Assembly: GCA_028288305.1 (NCBI GenBank)
Contig: JAQBOA010000011.1
Coordinates: 1-54,988 of the forward strand
DNA from: Mucilaginibacter sp.
GTDB taxonomy: Bacteria > Bacteroidota > Bacteroidia > Sphingobacteriales > Sphingobacteriaceae
Length of the DNA stretch: 54,988 bases
Direction: 5' to 3'
Shown here: piece by piece, positions 26,253-35,810 of the stretch
Position numbering within the stretch: position 1 is the stretch's first letter
How the letters are laid out: every line of letters begins with the position of its first letter
Made by a program: the position numbers and the translations under genes
Notes under the pieces: model-generated
What the model saw: the letters and a program-made list of their open reading frames with translations, nothing else
Database searches by the model: none
What the model was told of the DNA's origin: nothing

Positions 26253-27422
26253 TTATTTACGGGGCGCATGGCCAAAATACATGAGTTCCCAAACAGCAGA
26301 TTTCTCCTTAACCGTCTCTATTTTCTTATCCCCCTCAAAACGGTTTATGGTTACCTCTCCCGTAAACCGCAGATAAGCCCCGTCAAATCCAACCAACTTT
26401 ACAAGGAGGTGCTTGACCCCCTTTACCCTGTCGGCAAATCTTTGCCTCACTAAATCCTTTGACCGCTCAAACGTAACGCGGTAATGACTGGTGCCATCAT
26501 TAAAATCATACACCAGCGTATTGGCGACCGGTTTCTTCGTATACTCATCCATATAAATATTACTGGTTGAAAACTTCACTTTAGTGAAATCATCTGCCAC
26601 GATCTTACCGTCGCGGGCTAGCATAAATATTGGTATAACCGCATTATTATACTTATCGGCAGCCGTAATATAGGAGGCAATAACAGAATAATTACCCACC
26701 TGTGCCCTTCCCCAATACCAATCATGGATCAGTTTTAGCATCGAAACGTCTCCCCAATTGTGGTCGTGATACCCAACTCCTTTTATCGTCTGGGTCTGCC
26801 CCGAAATAGTAACCGTTCCTTCTATATTCCCCTCAGGTACAGATGGCAGCCATGCGAAATAATGACTTTTTGTTCCCTTTTGAAAGTTCATAAAGCCGGT
26901 ATTTGGACGCCATGATGGCACAGTCCCATGCAAAGCGATATCTGCTTTTATGCCGTCAATATCGACATGGATAGCATAATCGTGCAGATTACCGGTAAAA
27001 GAATTCGCACCGATCCGAACGTTGCAACTATCCTTTGAAGCCGAAAAATTACTGGAATCGATTTCTACCACCTTGTGGACTTTGGTACCATCGGGCCTGT
27101 CCAGATCAAACGAAACCTGAGGTTTCAAGGGTTTGTCCGGCATGATCTGGTCTTTGGTATAAAATACGATCACCAAAGAGGAGCCGTCGTTCAGAGAACC
27201 ATCAAAATACCACCATTCATAGGTGCCAGGCCTCCCGGTAGTGCGCATCCCGTCTTCCCAGGGTGCTATGGCAGATCCCGATAACCCCAGTTTCTTATAG
27301 TCGCCAGGAGAAGTTTCCATTGCGGCAGTCGCCTTGCCCGCTTGTCCGTAACAAATACTTAAACATGCAAAAAACATTAATGTGAATTGCGCAAGTCTTC
27401 TTGCTCTTTGTACAGTTTTCAT
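26253..27422 (-). CDS. CrtC/AttH-like lipocalin-fold secreted protein
   Basis: A 389-residue protein with signal peptide (MKTVQRARRLAQFTLMFFACLSICYGQ). It shows the hallmarks of the CrtC/AttH N-terminal domain (the carotenoid 1,2-hydratase family and relatives): YEWWYFDGSLNDGSSLVIVFY near residues 70-90, PSWRPNTGF, then GVGYHDHNWGD and DWYWGRAQVG around 220-245. Many members annotated as hydrolases are uncharacterised, and no carotenoid genes are nearby, so a hydratase role is not claimed. The gene begins a short operon with the esterase. Its tail and 3' flank are duplicated at 22661-22750. Confidence 0.8.
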   Translation of the reverse strand: MKTVQRARRLAQFTLMFFACLSICYGQAGKATAAMETSPGDYKKLGLSGSAIAPWEDGMRTTGRPGTYEWWYFDGSLNDGSSLVIVFYTKDQIMPDKPLKPQVSFDLDRPDGTKVHKVVEIDSSNFSASKDSCNVRIGANSFTGNLHDYAIHVDIDGIKADIALHGTVPSWRPNTGFMNFQKGTKSHYFAWLPSVPEGNIEGTVTISGQTQTIKGVGYHDHNWGDVSMLKLIHDWYWGRAQVGNYSVIASYITAADKYNNAVIPIFMLARDGKIVADDFTKVKFSTSNIYMDEYTKKPVANTLVYDFNDGTSHYRVTFERSKDLVRQRFADRVKGVKHLLVKLVGFDGAYLRFTGEVTINRFEGDKKIETVKEKSAVWELMYFGHAPRK

Positions 27423-27501
27423 ACTTTTCTGAATTAGTTAGAAATAATTTCTGCAAAGATACCCTCGGACAAGGGCCCACATCTTGAATTAATTCAATAA
27501 A

Positions 27502-28080
27502 TCAGGCCTTATGCTTTAACTTGCTTAACCACTCGGGGGATATACCCATAAATTCCGCGATGTATTTGGAGGGGATTTTTTGAATAATTTGGGGATGATG
27601 ACAAATTATGTACCTGTACAAGCTGTCGGAAGGATATTGGATCAATTTTGTTTTGAAATCGTGTTCGCTTACCAGCACATTAATGATATGGGCATAATAA
27701 AATGCAGACAGTACCTGGTGGGCGCCAGCCAGTTCCTCAAGGTCATTCTTTCTAAACGCCAATACCTCCCCATTACTGATGGCCAGTAAATCACACCGCG
27801 ACGGACTATTGGTAAAATAACTGTCTACACAGGTCATAAAGGGCTGAAAATCATCCATGTGAAATGCTATTGTCCTTTTATCTCCCGTTTCTCCATTTAG
27901 ATGCCTGCAAACAAACGCTCCTTTTAAAATGAAATAGATCACCCGGCATTTCTTTCCGGCTTCGATAAGCTTGGTTTGGCTTTTGATATTTACCAACTGC
28001 CCCACACATACAATGGTATCTATCAAAGGCTCCGGTAGCCCTGCATCTATCAGTTCGTTGATAAAATTATTATTTTTCAT
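27502..28080 (-). CDS. Crp/Fnr family transcriptional regulator
   Basis: A 192-residue regulator with an N-terminal cyclic-nucleotide-binding-type beta-barrel (LVNIKSQTKLIEAGKKCRVIYFILKGAFVCRH, about 28-60) and a short C-terminal helix-turn-helix ending FMGISPEWLSKLKHKA. This form is typical of small Bacteroidetes Crp-like proteins that may not bind cAMP. It lies 79 bp upstream of the CrtC/AttH-esterase pair on the same strand, so it may control them; this is inferred from position only. Confidence 0.85.
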   Translation of the reverse strand: MKNNNFINELIDAGLPEPLIDTIVCVGQLVNIKSQTKLIEAGKKCRVIYFILKGAFVCRHLNGETGDKRTIAFHMDDFQPFMTCVDSYFTNSPSRCDLLAISNGEVLAFRKNDLEELAGAHQVLSAFYYAHIINVLVSEHDFKTKLIQYPSDSLYRYIICHHPQIIQKIPSKYIAEFMGISPEWLSKLKHKA

Positions 28081-28170
28081 TTCGCTGATTGAAAGACAGC
28101 CTCTTCAAACATCATAATTAACGCCTGATCCGGTTACCTTAGCTTGTATTCATCATCAGATCAGCCGAAA

Positions 28171-28203
28171 GCAGGTAATCCATTATATGCATTACCTGTT
28201 TTC
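28171..28203 (-). terminator. katA terminator hairpin
   Basis: On the minus strand, CAGGTAAT (28198-28191) pairs with ATTACCTG (28079+100 to 28172 side, i.e. 28179-28172) around a short loop, ending in CTTT, 26 nt past the katA stop. Confidence 0.6.
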
Positions 28204-28228
28204 ACTATTGTCTATGAACTTCGGCAAA

Positions 28229-29728
28229 TCAAGCATGCACCGCCATTGATTCCATAGTCGCAGTTAAATCTAGCTGCAAACCTTTTGCAATCGCCATTCC
28301 AAGGCCAATATCAGCCCTGAACCAGTGGCAAAGCTGCCTGTTCACAATCAATTCTTTTTTCGGGCCATCGATACCACTCATTGAGTTGGTGATATTTTTA
28401 ATCAAATCATGTTTGGCTTCATCGGTCATTAAGCGGTATAAATTACCTGGCTGAGTATAATGATCGTTTTCCCCTTCGGCATTACGATCATACCAGTCTG
28501 CCAATCCGGTGCCTAAATCCCATGAAGGTTCTTTATAACTTTCATCGGCTACAATATCATCAAAACTGTTAGGGAAATAATTTGGCGCCGAGCCTTGATT
28601 ACCATCTACACGCATTTGTCCGTCACGTTCGTAATTATTTACTGCGAAGGGACACCTGTTAACCGGTATCTGTTCGTAATTACCACCCAGGCGGTGGCGG
28701 TGTGCATCAGGGTATGAAAGCAGGCGTCCCTGTAACATCTTATCAGGCGAGTATCCAACGCCATCCACAACATGCGCAGGTGCAAAAGCAGCTTGCTCAA
28801 CATGTGCGAAATAATTATCAGGATTTTTATTTAATTCCAGCACTCCAACATCTATTAATGGAAAATCGCCATGAGGCCATACCTTGGTAAGGTCGAATGG
28901 ATTCCATTTATAGGTTTTGGCCTGTTCTTCTGTCATTACCTGGATTTTTAATTTCCATCTCGGGAAATCGCCATTATCAATATGAGTCAGCAGGTCATGT
29001 TGTGCAAAATCCGGAGCTTTACCGCGCATTTCCCCTGCTTCTTCATCTGTAAAGTTTTTAATACCCTGTTCGGTTTTAAAATGGAACTTTATCCAATGCC
29101 TTTCGTTGTTAGCATTGATCATTGAAAAGGTATGACTTCCAAAACCATCCATATGGCGGTAACCATAAGGCGTTCCCCTGTCAGACATCAGGATAGTTAC
29201 CTGGTGTAAGCTCTCCGGGTTTAGTGACCAAAAATCCCACATCATGGTAGCGCTTTTACAATTGGTATAAGGATCGCGTTTTTGTGTGTGAATAAAATCG
29301 CCGAATTTTTTAGGGTCCTTTATAAAAAAAACGGGTGTATTATTTCCTACCAGGTCCCAGTTGCCTTCTTCAGTATAGAATTTCATTGCAAATCCTCTTG
29401 GATCACGTTCAGTATCTGCCGAACCTTTTTCACCCCCAACGGTTGAAAATCGTAAAAAGGTCTTTGTTTCCTTGCCTATTGTGTTAAAAAGTTTTGCACG
29501 TGTATATTTAGTAATATCATGGGTAACCGTAAAAGTTCCATAAGCGCCAGATCCTTTGGCATGCACAACCCGCTCAGGGATACGTTCACGATTAAAATGT
29601 GCCATCTTTTCGTGCAAAATAAAATCCTGCAAAAGTATTGGACCCCGAGGCCCAACGGTCATTGAATTTTCATTTTCTGCATACGGTATTCCTGATGCCG
29701 TAGTCAGTTTTTTCTTGTTAGTTTCCAT
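28229..29728 (-). CDS. katA: Haem catalase, small-subunit type
   Basis: Breaks down hydrogen peroxide. The 499-residue product has the clade of small-subunit monofunctional catalases: the distal-side motif [20 protein letters not shown] with the catalytic His near residue 56, the distal Asn region [13 protein letters not shown], and the haem-ligand segment [15 protein letters not shown] with the proximal Tyr near residue 336. The start is ATG 29728. It is divergent from oxyR; the shared region contains an OxyR-type operator 48-92 nt upstream of the start codon, so peroxide induction through OxyR is likely. Confidence 0.97.
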   Translation of the reverse strand: METNKKKLTTASGIPYAENENSMTVGPRGPILLQDFILHEKMAHFNRERIPERVVHAKGSGAYGTFTVTHDITKYTRAKLFNTIGKETKTFLRFSTVGGEKGSADTERDPRGFAMKFYTEEGNWDLVGNNTPVFFIKDPKKFGDFIHTQKRDPYTNCKSATMMWDFWSLNPESLHQVTILMSDRGTPYGYRHMDGFGSHTFSMINANNERHWIKFHFKTEQGIKNFTDEEAGEMRGKAPDFAQHDLLTHIDNGDFPRWKLKIQVMTEEQAKTYKWNPFDLTKVWPHGDFPLIDVGVLELNKNPDNYFAHVEQAAFAPAHVVDGVGYSPDKMLQGRLLSYPDAHRHRLGGNYEQIPVNRCPFAVNNYERDGQMRVDGNQGSAPNYFPNSFDDIVADESYKEPSWDLGTGLADWYDRNAEGENDHYTQPGNLYRLMTDEAKHDLIKNITNSMSGIDGPKKELIVNRQLCHWFRADIGLGMAIAKGLQLDLTATMESMAVHA

Positions 29729-29775
29729 AATAGCTTGAATTTATTATTATTATCAAACTTCACCATAAAAATTCA

Positions 29776-29820
29776 ATAGAAAAAATCAATAATTACTATA
29801 TTTGAATAGAAATAATCTAT
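29776..29820. promoter_or_regulatory. OxyR-type operator between katA and oxyR
   Basis: ATAG (29776), CTAT (29796), ATAG (29806) and CTAT (29817) form helical-phase tetrads. The last two make ATAG-N7-CTAT, the core of the known OxyR motif ATAGntnnnanCTAT. Spacing of 20, 10 and 11 nt fits contacts on one DNA face. TATATTTG (29797-29804), a -7-like element towards oxyR, overlaps it. Confidence 0.65.
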
Positions 29821-29827
29821 ATAACAG

Positions 29828-29966
29828 AAGAGCTAAGAAGCAAGAATCAAGAACCAGGAAAATCAGATAATGTAAACATATTGCGTTGTTATTGGTGTTT
29901 CGTTTGTGATCTATAAACTTTTTAAACTTAACTCTTGGTTCTTGGTTCTTACTCTTGACTCTTAAT
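29828..29966. repeat. Heptamer-periodic inverted repeat, locus F (katA / oxyR, divergent)
   Basis: Left arm (29828-29860): AAGAGCT, AAGAAGC, AAGAATC, AAGAACC. Right arm (29928-29966) on the other strand: AAGAGTC, AAGAGTA, then AGAACCA units with one slipped base. The 67-nt spacer is the longest-type arrangement. It lies in a divergent promoter region, so terminator function cannot explain this copy. Confidence 0.8.
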
Positions 29967-29969
29967 CAT

Positions 29970-30905
29970 ATGACTATTACCCAGCTTGAATATATTGTTG
30001 CTGTTGATACTTACCGGAGTTTTGTATCAGCAGCCGAAAAATGCTTTGTTACACAACCTACACTAAGCATGCAGGTACAAAAATTAGAGGACACCCTTGG
30101 TGTTAAACTATTTGATCGCAGTAAACAGCCTGTTACCCCTACTGAAATAGGTACAGAAATTATTTCTCAAGCCAGAATATTACTGGGTGAAAGTGAAAAA
30201 ATTAAAGAAATAATCACCGATAGGAAAAAAGAGTTATCCGGCGAATTAAAGGTGGGTATCATTCCTACGGTTGCTCCTTATATTTTACCTAAAATATTGC
30301 AAGGCTTTATTGAAAAATATCCCCAGGTGAAACTTATTGTTTGGGAGCAGACTACGGAACAGATTATACAGCAGTTAAAATTGGGGATTATAGACTGCGG
30401 GATATTATCCACACCATTAAATGAAAGCAATTTAATTGAGATTCCTGTTTTTTATGAAAATTTTGTGGCTTATGTATCAAAAAACAGCAACTTATCGAAA
30501 AAGAGAAACATTAGTCCTGAGGATATTGACATAGAAGAAATATGGGTATTAAATGAAGGGCATTGTATGAGGGAACAGGTTTTAAATATCTGCCAGCGTC
30601 GCAAATCCACCCAGGGGTTTAAACATTTTGAATATAATACCGGGAGCGTTGAAACCTTAAAACGTATGGTTGATCAAAACAATGGAGCAACCATTTTGCC
30701 CGAACTGGCATTAGCCGACCTGAGTGATAAAAATCTTGACAAAGTCCGGTATTTTAAATCACCGGAACCTGCCCGCGAAGTAAGCATTGTAATTCAACGA
30801 AATGTTATAAAACGGAGAATGATTGAAGCGCTGAAAAATGAAATCCTGGAGTTCTTACCCAAAAGAATGAAGAGTAAACGAAAAAAAGATATTATGGATA
30901 TCTGA
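29970..30905 (+). CDS. oxyR: Hydrogen-peroxide sensor OxyR (LysR family)
   Basis: A LysR-type regulator with an N-terminal winged helix-turn-helix (ITQLEYIVAVDTYRSFVSAAEKCFVTQPTLSMQVQKLE) and a substrate-binding-like C-terminal domain. With ATG 29970 as start (311 residues), the segment GHCMREQVLNICQ places two cysteines at positions 199 and 208. That is exactly the numbering of the redox pair of E. coli OxyR, with the same eight-residue spacing. A longer start at TTG 29955 lies in repeat arm F and would shift this numbering, so it is rejected. It is divergent from katA. Confidence 0.95.
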   Translation: MTITQLEYIVAVDTYRSFVSAAEKCFVTQPTLSMQVQKLEDTLGVKLFDRSKQPVTPTEIGTEIISQARILLGESEKIKEIITDRKKELSGELKVGIIPTVAPYILPKILQGFIEKYPQVKLIVWEQTTEQIIQQLKLGIIDCGILSTPLNESNLIEIPVFYENFVAYVSKNSNLSKKRNISPEDIDIEEIWVLNEGHCMREQVLNICQRRKSTQGFKHFEYNTGSVETLKRMVDQNNGATILPELALADLSDKNLDKVRYFKSPEPAREVSIVIQRNVIKRRMIEALKNEILEFLPKRMKSKRKKDIMDI

Positions 30906-30940
30906 GGTCGGAAGTCGGAGGTCAGAAGTCGGAAGTTGAA
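30904..30940 (+). repeat. Orphan heptamer arm, locus G (after oxyR)
   Basis: Tandem GAGGTCG, GAAGTCG, GAGGTCA, GAAGTCG, GAAGTTG begin at the oxyR stop codon. No complementary arm is found in the 160 nt before the next gene, unlike all other sites. Confidence 0.75.
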
Positions 30941-31039
30941 AAGCCGGTTTAAACGTCATCCAACAGTCTGTAGTGTTTATTGGCGCCAGATCGGGATTGC
31001 TACTGAGGAATAGGTTGAAACAATTCTTTTTTTATCTGA

Positions 31040-31070
31040 TTGATATCCAAATCATTATTGTATATCTTTA
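31040..31070 (+). promoter_or_regulatory. Near-consensus promoter before the broken propeller gene
   Basis: TTG (31040-31042), 20 nt, TATCTTTA (31063-31070): one mismatch to TAnnTTTG. The predicted start lies about 25 nt before ATG 31104. Confidence 0.35.
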
Positions 31071-31103
31071 GGTTATATTATCCCTCCCAACCGGACGCTG
31101 ACT

Positions 31104-31619
31104 ATGAAAAAATGCTGGCTGTTTTTATTGCTTTTAGCTGCCTTCCGGTGGAGCGGTTTTGGCCAGGAAATACATTTCACAAAAGTTGATCCTCCAAAAG
31201 ATGATCCATGGACCGGAATAACCGGAATTACGCAGGACTCTCAAGGCTATTTATGGCTTGCCGCATTCAATGGCTTATATAAATATGACGGTAATAACTA
31301 TACATTTTACAGGAGCGAGGCCTACAATCCCAATTCTCTTGGTACCAATCAGTTAGAGCATATTTTTGCCAACAAGGATGGCATAATACGGGTTGCTACT
31401 TTTGGCGCTGGCCTGGACAGGCTGGATCCTCTAACAGGAAAGTTCACCAACTTTCGTCATCGGACAAACGAGCCGGGCAGTTTGGCGGATAACAAAGTAA
31501 GCTGCATTATTGGGGCCTATAACGGAATTGTGGGTAGGAACCAGGAGTATGGGAAGAGTATACATGTTAACAGTGTTGAAGGTAAAGAATCGGAGTCTAT
31601 TATTCAATTATCAACTTAA
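31104..31619 (+). pseudogene. Truncated sensor: N-terminal two-component-regulator propeller fragment
   Basis: A 171-residue frame with signal peptide (MKKCWLFLLLLAAFRWSGFGQ) and about two and a half blades of the 'two-component regulator propeller' type: ITGITQDSQGYLWLAAFNGLYKYDG, and a second with DGIIRVATFGAGLDRLDP. Complete proteins of this type carry about 14 blades followed by a membrane segment and a kinase. Here the third blade begins (LADNKVSCII) and then breaks at about residue 142 into a tail without family features. It ends 9 nt before the TPR histidine kinase. It is most likely a deletion remnant; a secreted mini-protein is possible but less likely. Confidence 0.7.
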
Positions 31620-31628
31620 AGCTAATTC

Positions 31629-33578
31629 ATGATGAAGCGACCCGTTTTAGCCATCCTTTTTGCATTTGCATGTGGCATCAGCTTTGCGCAAAACCTGGAG
31701 AGCATCGATAGCCTTAAGTATAAACTTTCGAATGCTGGAACGGATACTGATCGTGTGTACCTGATGAGCAGGCTTTGCAACTGGTATGCGACCAAAATAC
31801 CTGATTCTTCTTTTTACTACGGGCAAAAAGCATTGGATCTTGCGCGTAGAATTAGATATCCGAAGGGTGAAGCTATGGCGTTGAATAGCCTGGGATTTGC
31901 CCAAGGGAACTCCGGAAGCGAGGCAATTGCTATTAAATTCCTTTTGCGTGCCAGGGAAATTGCCGAAAAAAATAATTTGACACCGGAAAAAGCTGTCGCT
32001 ATACATTATACGGGATTGGCTTATTGGGGAATGAATGATCAAATTACTGCCCTGGCTTATACAAAAAAAGCTATCATATTGTTCAAGTTAAATCATGACT
32101 ATAGCAATTTCGTGATCTCAGAACGCGAAGCAGGCGAAATTTCTGCTGAAATGAATCAATTAGATTCTGCCATTCATTATCTCAACATTGCGTATCATGA
32201 TATGACCCGGTTAAAACAAAAATGGACGGGGATTTATATTTTAGAAAGCTTTGGGAATATTCAAAATAAAAAAGGTAATGCAAAGCGTGCATTAGACTAT
32301 TATCAACAGAGCATAAGGCTTGCCAACGAAGACAATAATTATTTATCGGCTTCGAATACATCAATACATATAGCTAAGCTGTATCAGCAATTGAACAAAT
32401 CCGATTCCTGTATTTATTTCGCCAGACAGGCGCTTGCAGAAGCGCAAACAAGTAAATATTATCAGGAAATTATTGACGCCTGCGAGATTTTGACCCAGAT
32501 CTATGAAAAACGGGATGCAAATACTGCCCTGACATACAATAAATTAATCGTAGCGGCTAAAGACAGTTTATATAACGCCGAAAAAACGAGTGCTTTTAAA
32601 AGCATACTTGATTTTGATGAGCAGGAACGCCGGTACGAGATCGAAACTGCTACAGCTGCATATCAAAATAAGGTAAGGCTGTATGCATCGCTGGCCGGTT
32701 TAGCGGTTTTTTCGCTGATTGCGTTTATTTTTTACGGCAATAACAGGCAGAAGCAAAGAGCCAACAAAGTATTGGAAAGTACGCTCGCTAACCTTAAATC
32801 AACTCAAACCCAACTTATCCAGTCCGCAAAAATGGCCTCGCTTGGTGAGCTTACCGCTGGTGTTGCCCATGAAATACAGAACCCTTTAAACTTTGTAAAT
32901 AATTTTTCGGAAGTAAATAAGGATATGCTGTTGGAACTGGAAACCGAAATAAAAAATGGAAATACTGAAGATGCTTTAGTTTTAACAACCGATATCATAC
33001 AAAACGAAGAAAAGATAAATCACCATGGTAAACGTGCTGATGGGATTGTAAAAAGCATGCTGGAGCACTCACACAGCCGTAGCGGACAAAAAGAACTAAT
33101 CGATATTAACGTTATGGCCGATGAATATATGCGCCTCTCCTACCACGGCTTAAGGGCAAAGGATAAATCATTTAATGCAGAACTCATTACCCACTTTGAC
33201 ACGGCACAACTCAAAATAGAGGTAGTTCCGCAGGATATAGGCCGGGTTTTACTTAACCTGTTCAATAATGCCTTTTATGCAGTAAACCAAAAGCAAAAAA
33301 CAACTGGTGAAGGTTATAAGCCAGAAGTAACAGTTACCATTTATAAAGAAAATAGTCAGGTTATTATTAAAGTAAAGGATAATGGGGTTGGCATACCAGA
33401 AGCAATTAAAGAAAAAATTATGCAGCCATTTTTCACGACCAAACCTACCGGCGAAGGCACGGGTCTGGGGCTTTCATTAACTTATGACATGGTGGTGAAG
33501 GGGCATGGGGGAAGTATTGTTGTTGATACCAAAGAAGGGGAGTTTACAGAGTTTATTGTTTCATTGCCCATCATCTAA
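31629..33578 (+). CDS. TPR-containing sensor histidine kinase
   Basis: A 649-residue membrane kinase. A signal peptide (to about residue 20, FAQ) is followed by about six tetratricopeptide repeats exported to the periplasm (about 30-320). A single membrane segment ([19 protein letters not shown], about 350-369) and a coiled stretch lead to the kinase. The phosphoacceptor is in [16 protein letters not shown] (His near residue 414); the ATPase domain has NNAFYAVNQ (N box), VKDNGVGIP (G1) and [18 protein letters not shown] (F and G2). No receiver domain or partner regulator is adjacent. ATG 31629 or 31632 may be used. The propeller fragment just upstream suggests the locus was rearranged. Confidence 0.88.
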   Translation: MMKRPVLAILFAFACGISFAQNLESIDSLKYKLSNAGTDTDRVYLMSRLCNWYATKIPDSSFYYGQKALDLARRIRYPKGEAMALNSLGFAQGNSGSEAIAIKFLLRAREIAEKNNLTPEKAVAIHYTGLAYWGMNDQITALAYTKKAIILFKLNHDYSNFVISEREAGEISAEMNQLDSAIHYLNIAYHDMTRLKQKWTGIYILESFGNIQNKKGNAKRALDYYQQSIRLANEDNNYLSASNTSIHIAKLYQQLNKSDSCIYFARQALAEAQTSKYYQEIIDACEILTQIYEKRDANTALTYNKLIVAAKDSLYNAEKTSAFKSILDFDEQERRYEIETATAAYQNKVRLYASLAGLAVFSLIAFIFYGNNRQKQRANKVLESTLANLKSTQTQLIQSAKMASLGELTAGVAHEIQNPLNFVNNFSEVNKDMLLELETEIKNGNTEDALVLTTDIIQNEEKINHHGKRADGIVKSMLEHSHSRSGQKELIDINVMADEYMRLSYHGLRAKDKSFNAELITHFDTAQLKIEVVPQDIGRVLLNLFNNAFYAVNQKQKTTGEGYKPEVTVTIYKENSQVIIKVKDNGVGIPEAIKEKIMQPFFTTKPTGEGTGLGLSLTYDMVVKGHGGSIVVDTKEGEFTEFIVSLPII

Positions 33579-33609
33579 AAACTTTTAAAGTTCAAACTTT
33601 GAAGTTTTA
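33577..33609. terminator. Convergent hairpin between the kinase and terC genes
   Basis: AAAACTTTTAAAGTT pairs with AACTTTGAAGTTTT, a nearly perfect stem with a 2-nt loop, overlapping the kinase stop. It may be a short relative of the heptamer repeats (AAAACTT unit). Confidence 0.6.
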
Positions 33610-33620
33610 ATGCATAGCCT

Positions 33621-34676
33621 CTAATTACTCGCCTCTACCCTTTTTTCAGGAAAAATAAGGGACGCTACAACGCTTACAAGGAGTATAGAAAGTATAATTA
33701 AAAGAGAGTTAGAAGTAGTAAGTCCTATCCTTTCAACATAATTTGCCCCAAGCATTTTTAACCCGATAAAAGCTAAAAGTACGGCAAGACCAATTTTAAG
33801 ATAGTGGAATTTATGGATTATATTAACCAGTAAAAAAAACATGGAGCGTAATCCCAATATGGCAAATATGTTTGAAAAAAACACGATATATGGGTCTTTA
33901 GTGATCGAAAAAATAGCCGGTATGGAGTCGACTGCAAAAACGAGGTCTGTAACTTCTATTATAAGGAGCACTAAAAAAAGCGGGGTTATGAGCCTTTTGT
34001 GATTTATTTTGACAAAAAACTTGTTCCCTGCAAACTTCGGGTGAACTGCAAAATACTTTGATGCGAACTTTACTATTTTATGATTCTGCGGATCAATTTC
34101 TTCTTCGTTGTTACGATTAATGAACATCATAACGCCGGTATATACTAAAAAGGCTCCAAAAAGGTACAATATCCAATGAAACTGTGTGATTAATGCCGAC
34201 CCCAGAAATATAAAAGCAAAACGCATTATCACAGCACCGATTATACCCCAAAACAACACTTTATGGTAGTGTTTATTGTCAACAGCGAAAGCCCCGAAAA
34301 TAAGTACTATGACAAAAATATTATCAACGGATAATGCATATTCAACCACATAGCCTGTTATAAACTCTAAGGCAAGATTTTCGCGATAAAGGTTTAAGCC
34401 TCCCGGGAAGTCATTTGGGTTTAATGAAAGATGATGAAAGTTTTTAATATTGATTTGCTGTAATGCAGCGAAATTGTCTACATGATGCAGTAAATGGCCA
34501 TATTTAAGGATAAGCGCATAAAAGCATAACGCCAGCGTTATCCAAACAACGCTCATTAAACCTGCACGTTTCATGCTTACCGGCTTGTCGGATTTGGCAA
34601 ATAATCCAAGGTCAATTGCCAGCATTATTAAAATAAAAACAATAAAGCCTGAGATGAAAATTAACTCGTTGTTCAT
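33621..34676 (-). CDS. TerC/Alx family integral membrane protein
   Basis: A 351-residue membrane protein with about nine hydrophobic segments. The TerC family signature is visible: VEYALSVDNIFVIVLIFGAF (about 105-124) and VTDLVFAVDSIPAIFSITKDPYIVFFSNIFAILGLRSMFFLL (about 238-280). Both carry acidic residues inside membrane helices. Relatives are linked to metal (Mn) homeostasis and tellurite resistance. The start overlaps the stop of the upstream polyprenyl synthase (TAATG), so translation is probably coupled. No yybP-ykoY riboswitch was recognised upstream of the operon. Confidence 0.88.
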   Translation of the reverse strand: MNNELIFISGFIVFILIMLAIDLGLFAKSDKPVSMKRAGLMSVVWITLALCFYALILKYGHLLHHVDNFAALQQINIKNFHHLSLNPNDFPGGLNLYRENLALEFITGYVVEYALSVDNIFVIVLIFGAFAVDNKHYHKVLFWGIIGAVIMRFAFIFLGSALITQFHWILYLFGAFLVYTGVMMFINRNNEEEIDPQNHKIVKFASKYFAVHPKFAGNKFFVKINHKRLITPLFLVLLIIEVTDLVFAVDSIPAIFSITKDPYIVFFSNIFAILGLRSMFFLLVNIIHKFHYLKIGLAVLLAFIGLKMLGANYVERIGLTTSNSLLIILSILLVSVVASLIFPEKRVEASN

Positions 34677-35647
34677 TATTTATTACGTTCAGTTGTAAAA
34701 CGTACAAGTTGCTCAAGCCCACTGCGCGACTCACCTTCAGGAAAAGTATTTAATATTGCAAAAGCTTCATCCTGGTATTTTTTCATCTGGCTTTCTGCGT
34801 ATTCCAGCCCTCCTGTTTCTTTAACAAAACTGATGATCCGTGCAATTTTTTGCGGGTCGTCATTATGATTTTTAACCAGGTTGATCATTTCTTTTTTAAT
34901 AGCCGTTTTGCTGTTATTAAGCGAATAAATAAGAGGCAGGGTAACTTTCTTCTCTTTTATATCAATGCCTAATGGTTTACCAACATCATCCGTGCCAAAA
35001 TCAAACATATCATCTTTTATCTGGAATGCGATGCCAATCTTTTCGCCAAAGAGCCGCATTTTTTCGATGGTTTCATCATCAGCACCTGCCGAAGCCGCGC
35101 CACACTCACAGCATGATGCAATTAAAGAGGCGGTTTTTTGCCTGATAACTTCATAATAAACAGGCTCATCAATATCCATACGGCGTACCTTCTCAACCTG
35201 CAGCAGTTCGCCTTCTATCATTTGCCTCATGGCCTCTGATACTATTTTCAGAAACCTAAAGTCATCGTTTTTTATGGATAAGAGTAATCCTTTTGACAGC
35301 AGGAAATCGCCGACCAATACCGCTATTTTATTTTTCCATAAAGCATTAATAGAAAAAAAACTACGGCGCTGGTACGAATTGTCGACCACATCATCATGTA
35401 TCAATGTAGCGGTGTGCAGCAACTCTACCAGGGCAGCACCGCGATGGGTAGATTCATTAATGCCCCCGCATATACTGGCTGAAAAAAAGACAAACATAGG
35501 TCTGATCTGTTTCCCTTTGCGTTTAACAATATAGTGGGTAATACGGTCGAGCAACGGTACTGAGCTTTGCATGGAAGCCTTAAACTTTCCTTCAAAAACA
35601 TCAATATCTGCCGCAATGGGTTTTTTAATCTCGTTGATGCTCAGCAT
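34676..35647 (-). CDS. All-trans polyprenyl diphosphate synthase
   Basis: Extends isoprenyl diphosphates with IPP, probably for the menaquinone side chain. The two aspartate-rich motifs are LIHDDVVDNS (first, about residue 80) and FQIKDDMFDFG (second, about 208), with GKQIRP near residue 45 and KTASLIASCCE. ATG 35647 (MLSINEIKK) is preferred over TTG 35656; length 323 residues. Short side-chain-controlling residues before the first motif suggest a long-chain product but this is not decisive. It is first in a coupled pair with the TerC gene. Confidence 0.92.
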   Translation of the reverse strand: MLSINEIKKPIAADIDVFEGKFKASMQSSVPLLDRITHYIVKRKGKQIRPMFVFFSASICGGINESTHRGAALVELLHTATLIHDDVVDNSYQRRSFFSINALWKNKIAVLVGDFLLSKGLLLSIKNDDFRFLKIVSEAMRQMIEGELLQVEKVRRMDIDEPVYYEVIRQKTASLIASCCECGAASAGADDETIEKMRLFGEKIGIAFQIKDDMFDFGTDDVGKPLGIDIKEKKVTLPLIYSLNNSKTAIKKEMINLVKNHNDDPQKIARIISFVKETGGLEYAESQMKKYQDEAFAILNTFPEGESRSGLEQLVRFTTERNK

Positions 35648-35810
35648 TGAAAACAAAACCTGCTTTTATATATCTGATCGCCCCGGTAATAGCCGGGATA
35701 AATTCGCAGCAAACATAAGTTAAAATTATTTATCTGCATTATTACAGTGTATTTTTTAAGTTATTTAGGTGATTAAGTTTATTGAAAATGTATCATCAGC
35801 TAAACAACCA

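Noticed and set aside
26253..27422. Carotenoid hydratase as a specific function
   Set aside because: The fold pattern matches the CrtC/AttH group, but no carotenoid genes are nearby and most relatives are uncharacterised.
29955..29969. Upstream TTG start for oxyR
   Set aside because: It lies in a repeat arm, and ATG 29970 places the redox cysteines at the canonical positions 199 and 208.
31647..32042. 131-codon minus-strand frame inside the TPR kinase
   Set aside because: Antisense shadow without start context or motifs.
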